Origin: Siphlonurus alternatus
Taxonomy: Eukaryota > Arthropoda > Insecta > Ephemeroptera > Siphlonuridae
DNA: 64,000 nucleotides
Direction: 5' to 3'
Assembly (NCBI GenBank): GCA_949825025.1
Contig: OX463778.1
Coordinates: 32,309,969-32,373,968, forward strand
Positions 15,601 to 25,850 of the stretch are shown in pieces (within the stretch, counting starts at the first letter, position 1; the number at the start of each line of letters is the position of its first letter). Under the pieces are notes generated by a model. The model did not search any database and was not told the DNA's origin. It saw only the letters and a list, made by a program, of their open reading frames with translations. Made by a program: the position numbers and the translations under genes.

Positions 15601-16637
15601 TAATGATGCCACGTGCGAGCCAATAAAAAGGTGCGATGTTGCTATTTTTCGGTGACACAGCTGGAGACGAACAATAGTGACGCAATAGTGATGTTGCACT
15701 ATTTGGCAACGTCGCTTCATTTTACGCTACTTCATATGCTGGCGGCACTCGTGTTTGATGTAAACTTTTTATCTTGGTCCTCAGTGTACACACTGCAACT
15801 CGTTACTATGTATGCATAACTTATAAATAGCCAGTACAGTACCCAGTAGTAAGCTTCAACTCTTGACGATACAATAAAAATTTACCGTACGAACTGTGCA
15901 TGCCAAAATGTTCTAGCATGATCCCTATCATTCAACCCAGCAGTAAAGTACATTTTAATTTTTTTATCCAACGGTTCTAATGGAGGGCAAGATTAATTAT
16001 TTATAAGAGCCACACAATATAAGAAAATTTTAAAAAATCTGTTTTTTATAGAATTTGAATGAAAAAATGTAAACTGTAACAGATCATGGATTACCTATAG
16101 ACCAGACCAAGGAGAATACACACATCCTCCTTGGACTTTGATTGATTGATTGATTAAAATTAATTGGTGTTAAGCTTACGCTATGCAGCCAGCAAAAGTA
16201 TTAATTACACTTAATTAAAATAAACAATTGTTTGAAATTTTCAGTAGTAATGTTTGTTTGTTTGTTTTTTATGATTTTACTGTTTTATATTGAGTCAAAA
16301 AGTCACCAGAAAGTCGCGTAGATTTGTAATATGTGATGATGAAGGACACGATCCAACACGATGAATCATGTCCGCATTGCTACCAGCTTTGCAGGATGCC
16401 TTTGTCCGATGGAATGCGAAAATGATGATGAATGAAGTTTGTGGCTTTAAATACACTGCTGGGAGCGTATCTTATGGCCTCGGATTGTATTGGGGCGAGA
16501 GTGATGAGTTTTGTAATTAACACAAATATATTCACTGAGTTAAGACAAATATGTACAACTTTTGTGTTGATGAGATGACGTCCTGAGTCTTTGTAATGGC
16601 GCACACAGCAAGTCACGAGTTGTTGACTCGACCTCAT
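12662..16637 (-). CDS. LETMD1: LETM1 domain-containing protein 1-like mitochondrial protein
   Basis: Five exons: 16637-16384, 15446-15048, 14665-14377, 13657-13514, 12838-12662. Phases join cleanly to 1,263 nt, about 420 aa. The LETM1-like ribosome-binding region shows LPFANYVVFPMAYMFPRHLL, close to vertebrate LETMD1, and the C-terminal ACFLRGLNPTT block with a WLEQW motif is also conserved. LETMD1 is an inner-membrane or matrix protein affecting mitochondrial structure and respiration. The first exon has no homology support: it is Arg/Ser-rich like a targeting presequence and joins only if the acceptor at 15447 is used; an acceptor 6 nt downstream would create a TGA. It is longer than human LETMD1 (360 aa). 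Exons 2-5 are firm, exon 1 is probable. Confidence 0.88.
12981..13361. mobile_element. TTAA palindromic MITE, family C
   Basis: Located in the last LETMD1 intron. A foldback of 381 bp with TTAA at both ends and termini TTAAGGTAGAGATAACGTTG and the reverse complement. The arms carry ACAGCTGTT and AAAGGGGATTACGTC-type blocks that pair over about 170 bp. The sequence is unrelated to family A apart from TTAAGG. Confidence 0.82.
13815..14186. mobile_element. Diverged TTAA palindromic MITE, family A copy
   Basis: Located in a LETMD1 intron. It shows family A blocks (GGTAAC, GTTCTCCTCTACAT, AAATATCAGG, TTACCCTTAA). The left TTAA has decayed while the right one is intact. It resembles the copy at 2592 more than the recent copies, indicating a subfamily. 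Confidence 0.7.
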
Positions 16638-17259
16638 CCAAAAGCCGAATCTATAACCTCTATCCTTCTTGGACCAGGCGGCACCTGATCAGCTGACTGA
16701 CAGACTGACACCTCTGTACGTCTGCCTGTGTTAAATAAAAAGTATGGCAACCTCGCAGTCAAATTTGCATGTAAATTGAGATCTGCAATACTGTATGTAG
16801 TTATGTACGGTATCTGTTTTCTTCTATCAAATCTGACGGAGCTATGTAAGAATGCGCCACCATGTCAATTGCTTGTTGAAGCTTCTCATTGAAAAAATTA
16901 ATTTACCACGGATAATAAAGGGTAAGAGTTGAAGAGTTTTTTTCAAATAGCACAGGACAAACAGTATAATTGTCTCCCGTCTGGAATACAGTAATAAGTT
17001 ATCCATCTCCACAATTTTGTGCATGAATGAAAGAACCTGAGACATAGAGTATGCCTATCACAGATCTTAATATGTGTATATAGATTCGACTACGCGTGGC
17101 GATCGTCCTTTGCTTTATCCCATCCAGACATACGACTAGACATGTCTCGAAGCTAGGTGCCATAGAGTCTACAGGTAATCTAACGTAAGATCTGTTAGAC
17201 TGTACTGTGCAGCATAATTATGCATATTAATACATATGATACATTAGCTACAGTCAAGC
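16638..17259. other. LETMD1 upstream region
   Basis: The proximal 200 bp presumably contains the LETMD1 promoter. No TATA box or gene was recognised. A short block CCATAGAGTCT recurs near 41990 in an RPL14 intron. Confidence 0.35.
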
Positions 17260-18632
17260 TGTAACTTCCCTACTTTTTATGTCTTAATTATAATGCTTTA
17301 CTTCAGTTTTAACCTTCTCAATTTGCTTTTAAATTTTTGGTGCACCCAATAAATATTGGGAGGTACCAACCATATTAAATAAACAGCTGTCCTGTTCCCG
17401 CCAAATCTATGCACATATTGTGAACGTAAACAAAATATTTTCTTTAATTTATTATTACAACAAAAGTAAAAATTCCCCAACTAAACCTATTAGCACTGTT
17501 CATAGTAAATTTTATTTACTTTCTTTTCAATGATATATGAGCTCATTATTACGTATATTTGTTGTGCAATCTCATATTTACTAAACTTCTCTCCTATGCA
17601 TACCAGTGCATATTAAATAACAGTTCATCGTTAATTTTTCGTTTCATGTAAAACAATTAATATATTTTTATAAATAATTATTTCAAGTGTGCATAGAAGT
17701 ATACTGTTAATCATAAAAGTTGTTTTTCTTGTAAATATAAATAATGTAAAATCGTATATTGCCGGCTCGCAAAACGAGCCGTAATTCATACAATTTGCTT
17801 ACCTAATTATGTAAAAAAGCTGCATAATAGTATTGTCTAATTTGTCACATGCAATTTATTATGTTTTCTATTATTTAACATCAATATTGATTTATTGAAA
17901 GTGTGAAGAATTTTCCACAAAACTAGGGAAGTGACATAACAGCAATAATACTCAAAAGGTGGCAACACTAAAATTCCAGGTAAACAATAGACACAGCTGA
18001 CCGAGGGCACCGAGGTTATAAAAGCTCGTGCCCAAAAATGTCAAGTCAGTCCTTGCGGTTGATTCACTGCGGCGCCACGCTGCTGGTCCCGCGACGGCTC
18101 ACATTCCTTTGTTCGGTGAATTTCATAGTTCTGTCTACAGGTGGCGTTTGTTGCTTATCCACCCGCTGGTAATCAACAAAATCACCTGGTAGAATCGGGT
18201 GCTGTCTGTTTAGATCTTCATTGTGTTTCTGCTACGTGATTTACTTCAAGATTATTCAACGTCCTATCAATTAAGTATTAATTATATCACATTTGTCTTC
18301 TATCATAATTATTAAATTAAGCTACAGTATAAAATCATAATAATATTAATATTGTCAATAGAGTATTTTTCCCAGTTTATTTGTTTTACATGCAATAAAA
18401 TAGAGTCAGTGTTTGTTGATTAAATTATAATCTTTTAATTTATAATATGCACCCATTCCTATATAAAAATAATATAAAGATAATAAGAAGAAGTGCGCTT
18501 AGTTGAATTTAAGCTAGTGGTAAAGTAATTGCCAGATTGGGAACCCACCCACGCTCTCCTCCTCTCGCCCCCTAGACAACTTGAGGCCCATCTATCAGTT
18601 ACGACGAGGGGAGGAAGTTAGGGTCCGTTTCA
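17260..18632 (+). repeat. 5' LTR
   Basis: Starts TGTAACTTCCCTAC and ends GGGTCCGTTTCA. Contains a TATA box at 18017-18024 (TATAAAAG), an initiator-like TCAGT near 18046 about 30 bp downstream, and AATAAA near 18394. These suggest U3 of about 785 bp, R of about 370 bp and U5 of about 215 bp. These boundaries are inferred. Confidence 0.92.
18017..18024 (+). promoter_or_regulatory. LTR core promoter TATA box
   Basis: TATAAAAG followed by an initiator-like TCAGTCC about 30 bp downstream; the identical arrangement lies in the 3' LTR 4,525 bp further on. Confidence 0.6.
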
Positions 18633-18636
18633 CCCT

Positions 18637-18654
18637 TGGTGGCCGTGTCCGGGA
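18637..18654 (+). other. Candidate primer-binding site
   Basis: TGGTGGCCGTGTCCGGGA begins 4 nt after the 5' LTR. It has the TGG start expected of a site pairing with the CCA end of a tRNA. The matching tRNA could not be identified without a tRNA set. Confidence 0.5.
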
Positions 18655-18925
18655 TTAGGGTAACCTTGTCGTGCTCGCACGCAGGTCTGCTCGCCCGAGC
18701 GTGTCATTTACACTCGAAAGAGTGTACAGTAGCGTTACGCCGAAACTTCATGTACGATTATCTTCTCAATACCAAGTTAAGTGAACACAATAAGTGAAAG
18801 CAGTGTTAAGTGGAAATTGTTTTGATGTGGGGGTAGTTTTTGTCGGTGCTATCATATACTGGCATTATTCCTCCTCCCACTTTCGACCCAGCGTCGACAA
18901 GACGAGTTTCACAAAACCTTCAGCG

Positions 18926-20974
18926 ATGACGACAAAGAGTGGTGCTTCAACCTTCCCGGGGGAGCAAGAAGTACCCAGGGGGCAAGACTTGGAGGGTCAA
19001 GCCCCACAACGGCACGCGGAGCAACCTCTGAGGCCACCGAGTAGGGTGTGTCATCACGATTCATCGGACATGAGTCGGGGCTTGTGGATAAGCCAAGAGG
19101 GTCAGTCAGTCTCCGTGGAGCACGGACTTTTCTCACAACCGCGTGCGGGCGGGGGTGGGAGAACGAGCCGTTGGCCGCCCCGTGAGGAGGCCGGTGGGGG
19201 TCGCAATGTCGGACCTGACGCGATTCCTACGCACTTTGGTGACCTATCAGCAAGGACGCCATATGTGCTTTACCCAGCTGAATTTGGAGACAGTTCGCAT
19301 TACACGACGAACAACCTACACTTCGAGCATACTGAAATGCATCGCGCAATGATACATCGAGAGAGAGGAAACCAAGCAACCACCTCAACTATCGATATTC
19401 TGCAAAACAACCCTGCTGCTTACCAACCCCTACAAAGTCAACGAGTTTACGACAGATTTGCTAATTTAAATTTGCAATCCGTGAATGAAGAACAATGTGA
19501 CAGTGAAAATTATAATTATCGTCAAGAATATTTCAAGACACGAAATGCTATTGAGGGAACTGTGGAAACCGAGTTCACTCTAGCATATAGACATGAAGAT
19601 ACTCAACCAGTTCTCACACAAGGCTATGCCAGCCAAGAGCGGCACAACCTAACCCGACACCTTGAACACCCACCTAACCACCCCCATAGTCAACTATACA
19701 AGACTACTACAAAAGCGTCACCGACTGATAACAATCAAAATAATTATTATTCGCCTGTTTCTTCACAACAAGCAAATCGATTTAATTCTCCAACCGAAAA
19801 CAATCACCACCCCCCACCCCTGAACTTACAGTATCGTAACAGTAATACCTTAACACCCTTCCAACCTCTGTCTCATCAACCCTTCCGGTCTCCTTCAGCA
19901 GTACGTTGTGATAATTTAATTGAGCGTCCATATGATTTTACCTCAGCTGCATTGGAAGTCGAGACCAGGGGGTTAAATCAAACAGTGCTGCAAGTACAGT
20001 CTCAGTCAAAAATAATGCCATCTCTTCAAACAAATGAAACATATCAGTTCGGTGCAAATTTTAATCAATTTAACCAACGAGGAAAAGGACGCCCGCTGGC
20101 TCAGTCAGCGTCAGGCACCATTCCTCCCCCACCTTTCAACAACCAAATGCAGGGATCAGGCTACCAGCCGCGTATTTCCGCATGTGTTGTTCAACCCCCT
20201 ACTTACCAAACCTACCCCCAAACATTCCCTGCGCCCACATCACGGCAGGTGCCACAGCAAATGCCAAGTCTCCGCTTACCGTTGCCTACATATAGTGGCC
20301 GCAGAGATAAACTCACCCCAACCGAATTTATCAGTGCATTCGAACTATACGCTCGTTCTAGCACCTATGTTCCTCAAGCCATACTTATCTCTGAGATGCC
20401 ATCAGCATTAAAGGGTGATGCTAATTGTTGGTGGAATTTGCATGGCGGATTCTACAACTGGGACATTTTTATAGGTGAATTTATGCGTGAATTTGCCGAG
20501 CCAAATTACCAGGAGCTACTGTGGAAACAACTCGACGAAAGAATTCAACTCCCTGGAGAGACGCTCCCAGAATTTATCACAGTAATCGCAGCATTTTTCA
20601 GACGTCTTAATATACCAGTAACAGAGTCTGAGAAAGTACATCGAGTGTTAACCCAAATGTTACCCGAGTATTATTACTATACTCACGGACGAACTTACCA
20701 TAGTTTGTACGAGCTCGCCAGAGATGCACGCGACATCCAAGATTTAATTTTGCAACAACGAATGTCTCACACCCTCCCTTTTGCCAGCTACTCGGCGGAG
20801 CCATACAGTACAAGTACTGAGGTAGCAGGAACCCCATCCCCAGCGTCACGCACCTCAACGCCCACCTTTCTCGATGACACCCGTCAACCTACTGCAAAGC
20901 GGGAGACAGGGGGTCGAGATTCAAATAATCAACGACCTCAAATTACCCCCCAGCAGGAGCCAAAAAACGTGTAG
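18926..20974 (+). CDS. gag: Retrotransposon Gag polyprotein
   Basis: Open frame from 18794; the first ATG is at 18926, giving 682 aa. The first two-thirds are low-complexity, rich in Gln, Asn, Pro, Ser and Thr. Residues about 445-615 match the retrotransposon Gag (capsid) pattern: LPTYSGRRDKLTPTEFI, then LKGDANCWW, W..FIGEFMREFA, LPGETLPEF and a C-terminal helical region. No CCHC zinc knuckle was found. Gag assembles particles and packages element RNA. The ORF ends at TAG (20972-20974), two codons after a slippery heptamer, so a fraction of ribosomes may enter the -1 frame ORF. The upstream GTG at 18794 is unlikely to be the start. Confidence 0.9.
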   Translation: MTTKSGASTFPGEQEVPRGQDLEGQAPQRHAEQPLRPPSRVCHHDSSDMSRGLWISQEGQSVSVEHGLFSQPRAGGGGRTSRWPPREEAGGGRNVGPDAIPTHFGDLSARTPYVLYPAEFGDSSHYTTNNLHFEHTEMHRAMIHRERGNQATTSTIDILQNNPAAYQPLQSQRVYDRFANLNLQSVNEEQCDSENYNYRQEYFKTRNAIEGTVETEFTLAYRHEDTQPVLTQGYASQERHNLTRHLEHPPNHPHSQLYKTTTKASPTDNNQNNYYSPVSSQQANRFNSPTENNHHPPPLNLQYRNSNTLTPFQPLSHQPFRSPSAVRCDNLIERPYDFTSAALEVETRGLNQTVLQVQSQSKIMPSLQTNETYQFGANFNQFNQRGKGRPLAQSASGTIPPPPFNNQMQGSGYQPRISACVVQPPTYQTYPQTFPAPTSRQVPQQMPSLRLPLPTYSGRRDKLTPTEFISAFELYARSSTYVPQAILISEMPSALKGDANCWWNLHGGFYNWDIFIGEFMREFAEPNYQELLWKQLDERIQLPGETLPEFITVIAAFFRRLNIPVTESEKVHRVLTQMLPEYYYYTHGRTYHSLYELARDARDIQDLILQQRMSHTLPFASYSAEPYSTSTEVAGTPSPASRTSTPTFLDDTRQPTAKRETGGRDSNNQRPQITPQQEPKNV

Positions 20975-21009
20975 AGACCCTCACGCAATCAAAACGTCAG
21001 CGTGAGGGT
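20962..21009 (+). promoter_or_regulatory. Programmed -1 ribosomal frameshift signal
   Basis: The heptamer A AAA AAC (20962-20968) is in the gag frame with X XXY YYZ phasing. After 8 nt (20969-20976) a perfect 10-bp hairpin follows: ACCCTCACGC (20977-20986) pairs with GCGTGAGGGT (21000-21009) around a 13-nt loop. The gag stop lies in the spacer. A shift to -1 enters a frame that stays open to 21384. The heptamer type is one used by retroviral gag-pro junctions. Use in vivo is inferred. Confidence 0.8.
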
Positions 21010-21384
21010 GAAGAACGCTGTGCGACAAAAAGACGCAACAGAAAAAGGAAAAGATTTTGGAAGAGACAAAGGAAAAGGAAAAGGGAAGCAAACTCATCAT
21101 CATGCCCTGCCATACCTAACCTTACAATACCTATTAAAACCCCGCCAGTGCAGCACAACAACCCACTGCAACGTGGCTCTTCAAAATCTGAACCCGACTA
21201 TAATTTACTAGCAACCATGTCACCCCAAAATCGACCACGACAAAAAGATAATTCTTCAGTAGTGATGGGAAGAAACCAAACAACAGCTACTCTTTTCACC
21301 AAGAAGAAAAAGGGAAGACTTAAAAACAAGTCAACTCCCCCCAATGAGCTTCTGTTCACGAACTGCGCTGTCCTAGTTCAGTGA
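20968..21384 (+). CDS. Basic ORF reached by -1 frameshift from gag
   Basis: In the -1 frame relative to gag there is an open reading of about 138 codons to the TGA at 21382-21384. The first half is very rich in Lys and Arg (clusters such as KRRNRKRKRF), the rest is polar with another Lys cluster near the end. It has no protease DTG, RT YxDD or integrase motif and no CCHC knuckle. It could serve as a nucleic-acid-binding tail replacing a nucleocapsid, or be a relic of the start of pol. The zero frame after the gag TAG is also open for 78 codons and is also basic, so amber readthrough is an alternative route. Confidence 0.6.
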   Translation, partial: RVETLTQSKRQREGEERCATKRRNRKRKRFWKRQRKRKREANSSSCPAIPNLTIPIKTPPVQHNNPLQRGSSKSEPDYNLLATMSPQNRPRQKDNSSVVMGRNQTTATLFTKKKKGRLKNKSTPPNELLFTNCAVLVQ

Positions 21385-21784
21385 TAAGCAAAGCTCCCCC
21401 CATCATCATCACCCACAGTTACTTAAAAAAATAAATTATGCCATATCATGCCCCGACCCCATTCATGTACCAGTAAGCCGAAGCATCACATGCCAAGATG
21501 GCTTCAATGTTCCCCTAGTCTTCAGATCAGCCTAAGCATCAAATGCCATGATGGCTGCAACGTTCAATGAGCTACGGGCTACGGATATTACTTCAGCTTG
21601 CAGTCCAAGATGTTCCCAATCAACACTTACAGAAAGGGCAGAAGCATGGTAAATCAAGCTTGGATCTAATTTGTTTAATATGATAATTGTTCATTGTGTT
21701 TATTTTTCAGTTGTCATAAAAAGTAGAGTGTTACTTTTTGTTGTAAATTTCAAAATAGTATTTCCAAATTTACAAAGGGGGTAA
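21385..21784 (+). other. Element 3' non-coding region with polypurine tract
   Basis: No ORF. A short tandem duplication is visible at about 21470-21575 (two versions of AAGCATCA-ATGCCA-GATGGCT). The purine tract ACAAAGGGGG lies immediately before the 3' LTR and would prime plus-strand synthesis. Confidence 0.65.
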
Positions 21785-23157
21785 TGTAACTTCCCTACTT
21801 TTTATGTCTTAATTATAATGCTTTACTTCAGTTTTAACCTTCTCAATTTGCTTTTAAATTTTTGGTGCACCCAATAAATATTGGGAGGTACCAACCATAT
21901 TAAATAAACAGCTGTCCTGTTCCCGCCAAATCTATGCACATATTGTGAACGTAAACAAAATATTTTCTTTAATTTATTATTACAACAAAAGTAAAAATTC
22001 CCCAACTAAACCTATTAGCACTGTTCATAGTAAATTTTATTTACTTTCTTTTCAATGATATATGAGCTCATTATTACGTATATTTGTTGTGCAATCTCAT
22101 ATTTACTAAACTTCTCTCCTATGCATACCAGTGCATATTAAATAACAGTTCATCGTTAATTTTTCGTTTCATGTAAAACAGTTAATATATTTTTATAAAT
22201 AATTATTTCAAGTGTGCATAGAAGTATACTGTTAATCATAAAAGTTGTTTTTCTTGTAAATATAAATAATGTAAAATCGTATATTGCCGGCTCGCAAAAC
22301 GAGCCGTAATTCATACAATTTGCTTACCTAATTATGTAAAAAAGCTGCATAATAGTATTGTCTAATTTGTCACATGCAATTTATTATGTTTTCTATTATT
22401 TAACATCAATATTGATTTATTGAAAGTGTGAAGAATTTTCCACAAAACTAGGGAAGTGACATAACAGCAATAATACTCAAAAGGTGGCAACACTAAAATT
22501 CCAGGTAAACAATAGACACAGCTGACCGAGGGCACCGAGGTTATAAAAGCTCGTGCCCAAAAATGTCAAGTCAGTCCTTGCGGTTGATTCACTGCGGCGC
22601 CACGCTGCTGGTCCCGCGACGGCTCACATTCCTTTGTTCGGTGAATTTCATAGTTCTGTCTACAGGTGGCGTTTGTTGCTTATCCACCCGCTGGTAATCA
22701 ACAAAATCACCTGGTAGAATCGGGTGCTGTCTGTTTAGATCTTCATTGTGTTTCTGCTACGTGATTTACTTCAAGATTATTCAACGTCCTATCAATTAAG
22801 TATTAATTATATCACATTTGTCTTCTATCATAATTATTAAATTAAGCTACAGTATAAAATCATAATAATATTAATATTGTCAATAGAGTATTTTTCCCAG
22901 TTTATTTGTTTTACATGCAATAAAATAGAGTCAGTGTTTGTTGATTAAATTATAATCTTTTAATTTATAATATGCACCCATTCCTATATAAAAATAATAT
23001 AAAGATAATAAGAAGAAGTGCGCTTAGTTGAATTTAAGCTAGTGGTAAAGTAATTGCCAGATTGGGAACCCACCCACGCTCTCCTCCTCTCGCCCCCTAG
23101 ACAACTTGAGGCCCATCTATCAGTTACGACGAGGGGAGGAAGTTAGGGTCCGTTTCA
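21785..23157 (+). repeat. 3' LTR
   Basis: Same length and sequence as the 5' LTR apart from one seen transition (position 22181). Carries the same TATA box at 22542-22549, so it could drive transcription into the flanking foldback element. Confidence 0.92.
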
Positions 23158-23462
23158 AAGCTACAGTACACAGAGCTTTGCATGTACAGGTTCAAGGAGA
23201 CAGACAGCTCAGAAGGAGGGTTGATATGTAAATACAGTATATTATGTAATTATTTACTGTATCATATATGCAAATAACGGGAGTACTAGATTTAGACGTG
23301 GGCCTGAACTGTTTGAGCTACCAATTTTGAACTGGCCACAGTTGTAAATAGCTCATAGCAGTCCAGACAATACAGCTCAGAACAGTCCAGCCTAGCTCAA
23401 ACTAGCTCGTTTACGCTGATACTCAGGCAGTCCATTATAGCTCAAACCAGTTCATTGCTGCT

Positions 23463-24215
23463 ATACATGCAACAGTCCATTCTAGCTCAGAACAGTCCAG
23501 CCTAGCTCAAAAGAGTCCAATGTACTGTAGCAGCTGTACTGCAGTCCAGGGCAGTCCATTCTAGCTCAGAACAGTCCAGCCTAGCTCAAAAGAGTCCAAT
23601 GCACTGTAGCAGCTTTACTATAGTCCAGGACAGTCCATCGCAGCTCAGAATAGTCCAGCCTAGTTCAAATGCGTCCAATACATTATAGCAGCTGTACTGC
23701 AGTCCAGGACAGTCCATCGCAGCTCAGAATAGTCCAGCCTAGCTCAAACGCGTCCAATACATTATAGCAGTTGTACTGCAGTCCAGGACTGTCCATTCTA
23801 GCTCAGAATAGTCCAGCCTAGTTCAAACGCGTCCAATACATTATAGCAGCTGTACTGCAGTCCAGGACTGTCCATCGCAGCTCAGAATAGTCCAGCCTAG
23901 CTCAAACGCGTCCAATACATTATAGCAGCTGTACTGCAGTCCAGGACTGTCCATTCTAGCTCAGAATAGTCCAGTCTAGTTCAAACACGTCCAATACATT
24001 ATAGCAGCTGTACTGCAGTCCAGGACTGTCCATCGCAGCTCAGAACAGTCCAGCCTAGCTCAAAAGAGTTCAATACATTATAGCAGCTGTACTGCAGTCC
24101 AGGACTGTCCATCGCAGCTCAGAATAGTCCAGTCTAGCTCAAACGAGTCCAATGCAATGTAGTAACTTTACCGCAGTCCAGGACTGTCTAAAGCAGCTCA
24201 GAACTGCACACAGGT
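23463..24215. repeat. 79-bp tandem repeat (left foldback arm)
   Basis: About nine copies. The unit carries GTCCAGGAC, CAGCTCAGAATAGTCCAG and CTAGCTCAAAC in order; successive AGTCCAGGAC starts at 23701, 23780, 23859 and 23938 give an exact 79-bp spacing. Each unit is made of decamers sharing AGTCCA or AGCTCA. Confidence 0.9.
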
Positions 24216-24225
24216 AGCGCTACAA

Positions 24226-25850
24226 CATTCAAATGTTGACACACAAAATGGTACTCACCCGCTACCTTAATGCCCCCGGGTGTCGGTCCGGACGGTCGTG
24301 GCTAGGTCCAGGTTACTAAACACAGGTAGTGCTACAACATTTACCTGAACATTCAAATGGTGATCTCGACACACAAAACGGTACTCACTTATAGCTACCT
24401 GCATGCCCCATGGTGTCGGTCTGGAGTGTCCTGTCAGTCATGTCTTCGTCAAAGTTGTAACAGTAAAGTATTATATAAATGCACTCACTCATGCTACACA
24501 AAAAGAAAATACTGGTAATGTGAAGAAAATGAACTCAATAGATAGCTGTTAACACTAAAAACCCTGGCAAATGTACAGTATCAATAATTATGCATACCCA
24601 GTACTGTAAGTATTTTTATATGGAAAAAGTGTAAGTAAGAGAATCAAAGAAAAACTACAATAGTGTATATATTATACAAAACTAAAAAAAAAAAACATGC
24701 ATACAGATAGAAAATGTATTAAGCTTCTTACACATAATCAAAAATTGCTGCAGAGTGTCTTATAAATAGAGATCCGAAAGAAAATGAAGTAATTTTTCTG
24801 CGGAAAGCCGTGGCAAATTACGACTTTGCATGTAGTATGCATATGCATAATATGTGAAAGCTCTTTTACAGCAATAAAAACAGGCATAATGCATAGAGTA
24901 TTATGTATGCATACTGTAATGTTACAGTACAGTATATGTACAGTATGCATGTCATACCGGTACAGTGTGCATACATAGTTGTTAGGCTCGAACATACACT
25001 ATGATATACAGTATGCATACAAGGCCTCAATATTTAAAAGAAAGTTACTGTACCTCTGACCACAGGATCTTACTGGTAAACGTTATCAGTGAGATGAGGT
25101 AGTATTCGTTCCCAAATATTCACACTTTGGCAGCGTCTCGGGCCTGTTAGAGAGAGAGTGCCACTTGGACAGCAGCAGGGAAAAGAAAAATATTCCGATC
25201 AGATTTAACCCTGATATTTGTCATACGGACTTAATACACAAAATATCTTACCTTATAAAGTTCCTTTCACATGGTCCGATTTTTTTGCAAAAACATGCCG
25301 CAACAAACGTACCGCCGTAAGAAAATCAAGTGAAGCTTGATTTTTTTGCAAAATGTTGCGGCGTGATTGTGAAAGAAGCCTAATAGATTACATGCCGAAG
25401 AGTTTGAAATATAGTAGTTTAATTAATACGTCAAATAGTACACAAAACAATAATTTGTATCACAACACCACACGCTAGCTAGCAGCCAACTATAAGCAGC
25501 ATTGAGATAAAATAATAGCAGCGACTGGTCGCCGGTCGGACCGGTACAAATTTCAAAACCGTTTCAAAACAAGATGGCGCTTTGTGCGGCTCAGTTCTTG
25601 GCGCAATGCATGATGGGCATTGATGGTGAAAACACACCACTTTCTTCAAAATAAATGCTGCTGCACGACGAAAGTTCAGTTTTTATAGTTTATTATTTCT
25701 ACCTCTTTGATTTTTATAGACTTCACTAATTATGTAATTTAATTAAATTTTGTAATTTATATGTGAGCATTTGCATGTCATGATGGTGTTTTATAATTAT
25801 AATATCTTATAAATATGTAATAAAAGAACTAAGCTAGCTTCTCAATAAAC
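24226..25850. other. Central region of the foldback element
   Basis: Starts with two diverged copies (about 24210 and 24321) of a roughly 110-bp block containing CACAGGTAG-GCTACAACATT and GGTACTCAC. GC-richer sequence at 25490-25660 (GGTCGCCGGTCGGACCGGT) could be an internal promoter. No transposase motif or long ORF was found. Confidence 0.5.

Larger units (their letters stand above)
17260..23157 (+). mobile_element. Young Gag-only LTR retrotransposon (TR-GAG-like)
   Basis: Complete element: LTRs of 1,373 bp (17260-18632 and 21785-23157), both TG...CA, flanked by AAGC on each side (17256-17259 and 23158-23161), consistent with a 4-bp target duplication. The 3,152-bp interior has a primer-binding-like site, a Gag ORF, a downstream basic ORF in the -1 frame and a purine tract (AAAGGGGG) before the 3' LTR. 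I found only one LTR difference by eye (A at 17656, G at 22181), so the insertion is recent. There is no room or motif for protease, RT, RNase H or integrase, so it must be mobilised in trans. The Gag resembles the Ty3/gypsy-type retrotransposon Gag domain. Confidence 0.93.

Noticed and set aside
19143..20411. Frames of 69 and 125 codons overlapping gag
   Set aside because: Alternative frames of the Gag coding sequence with no independent support.
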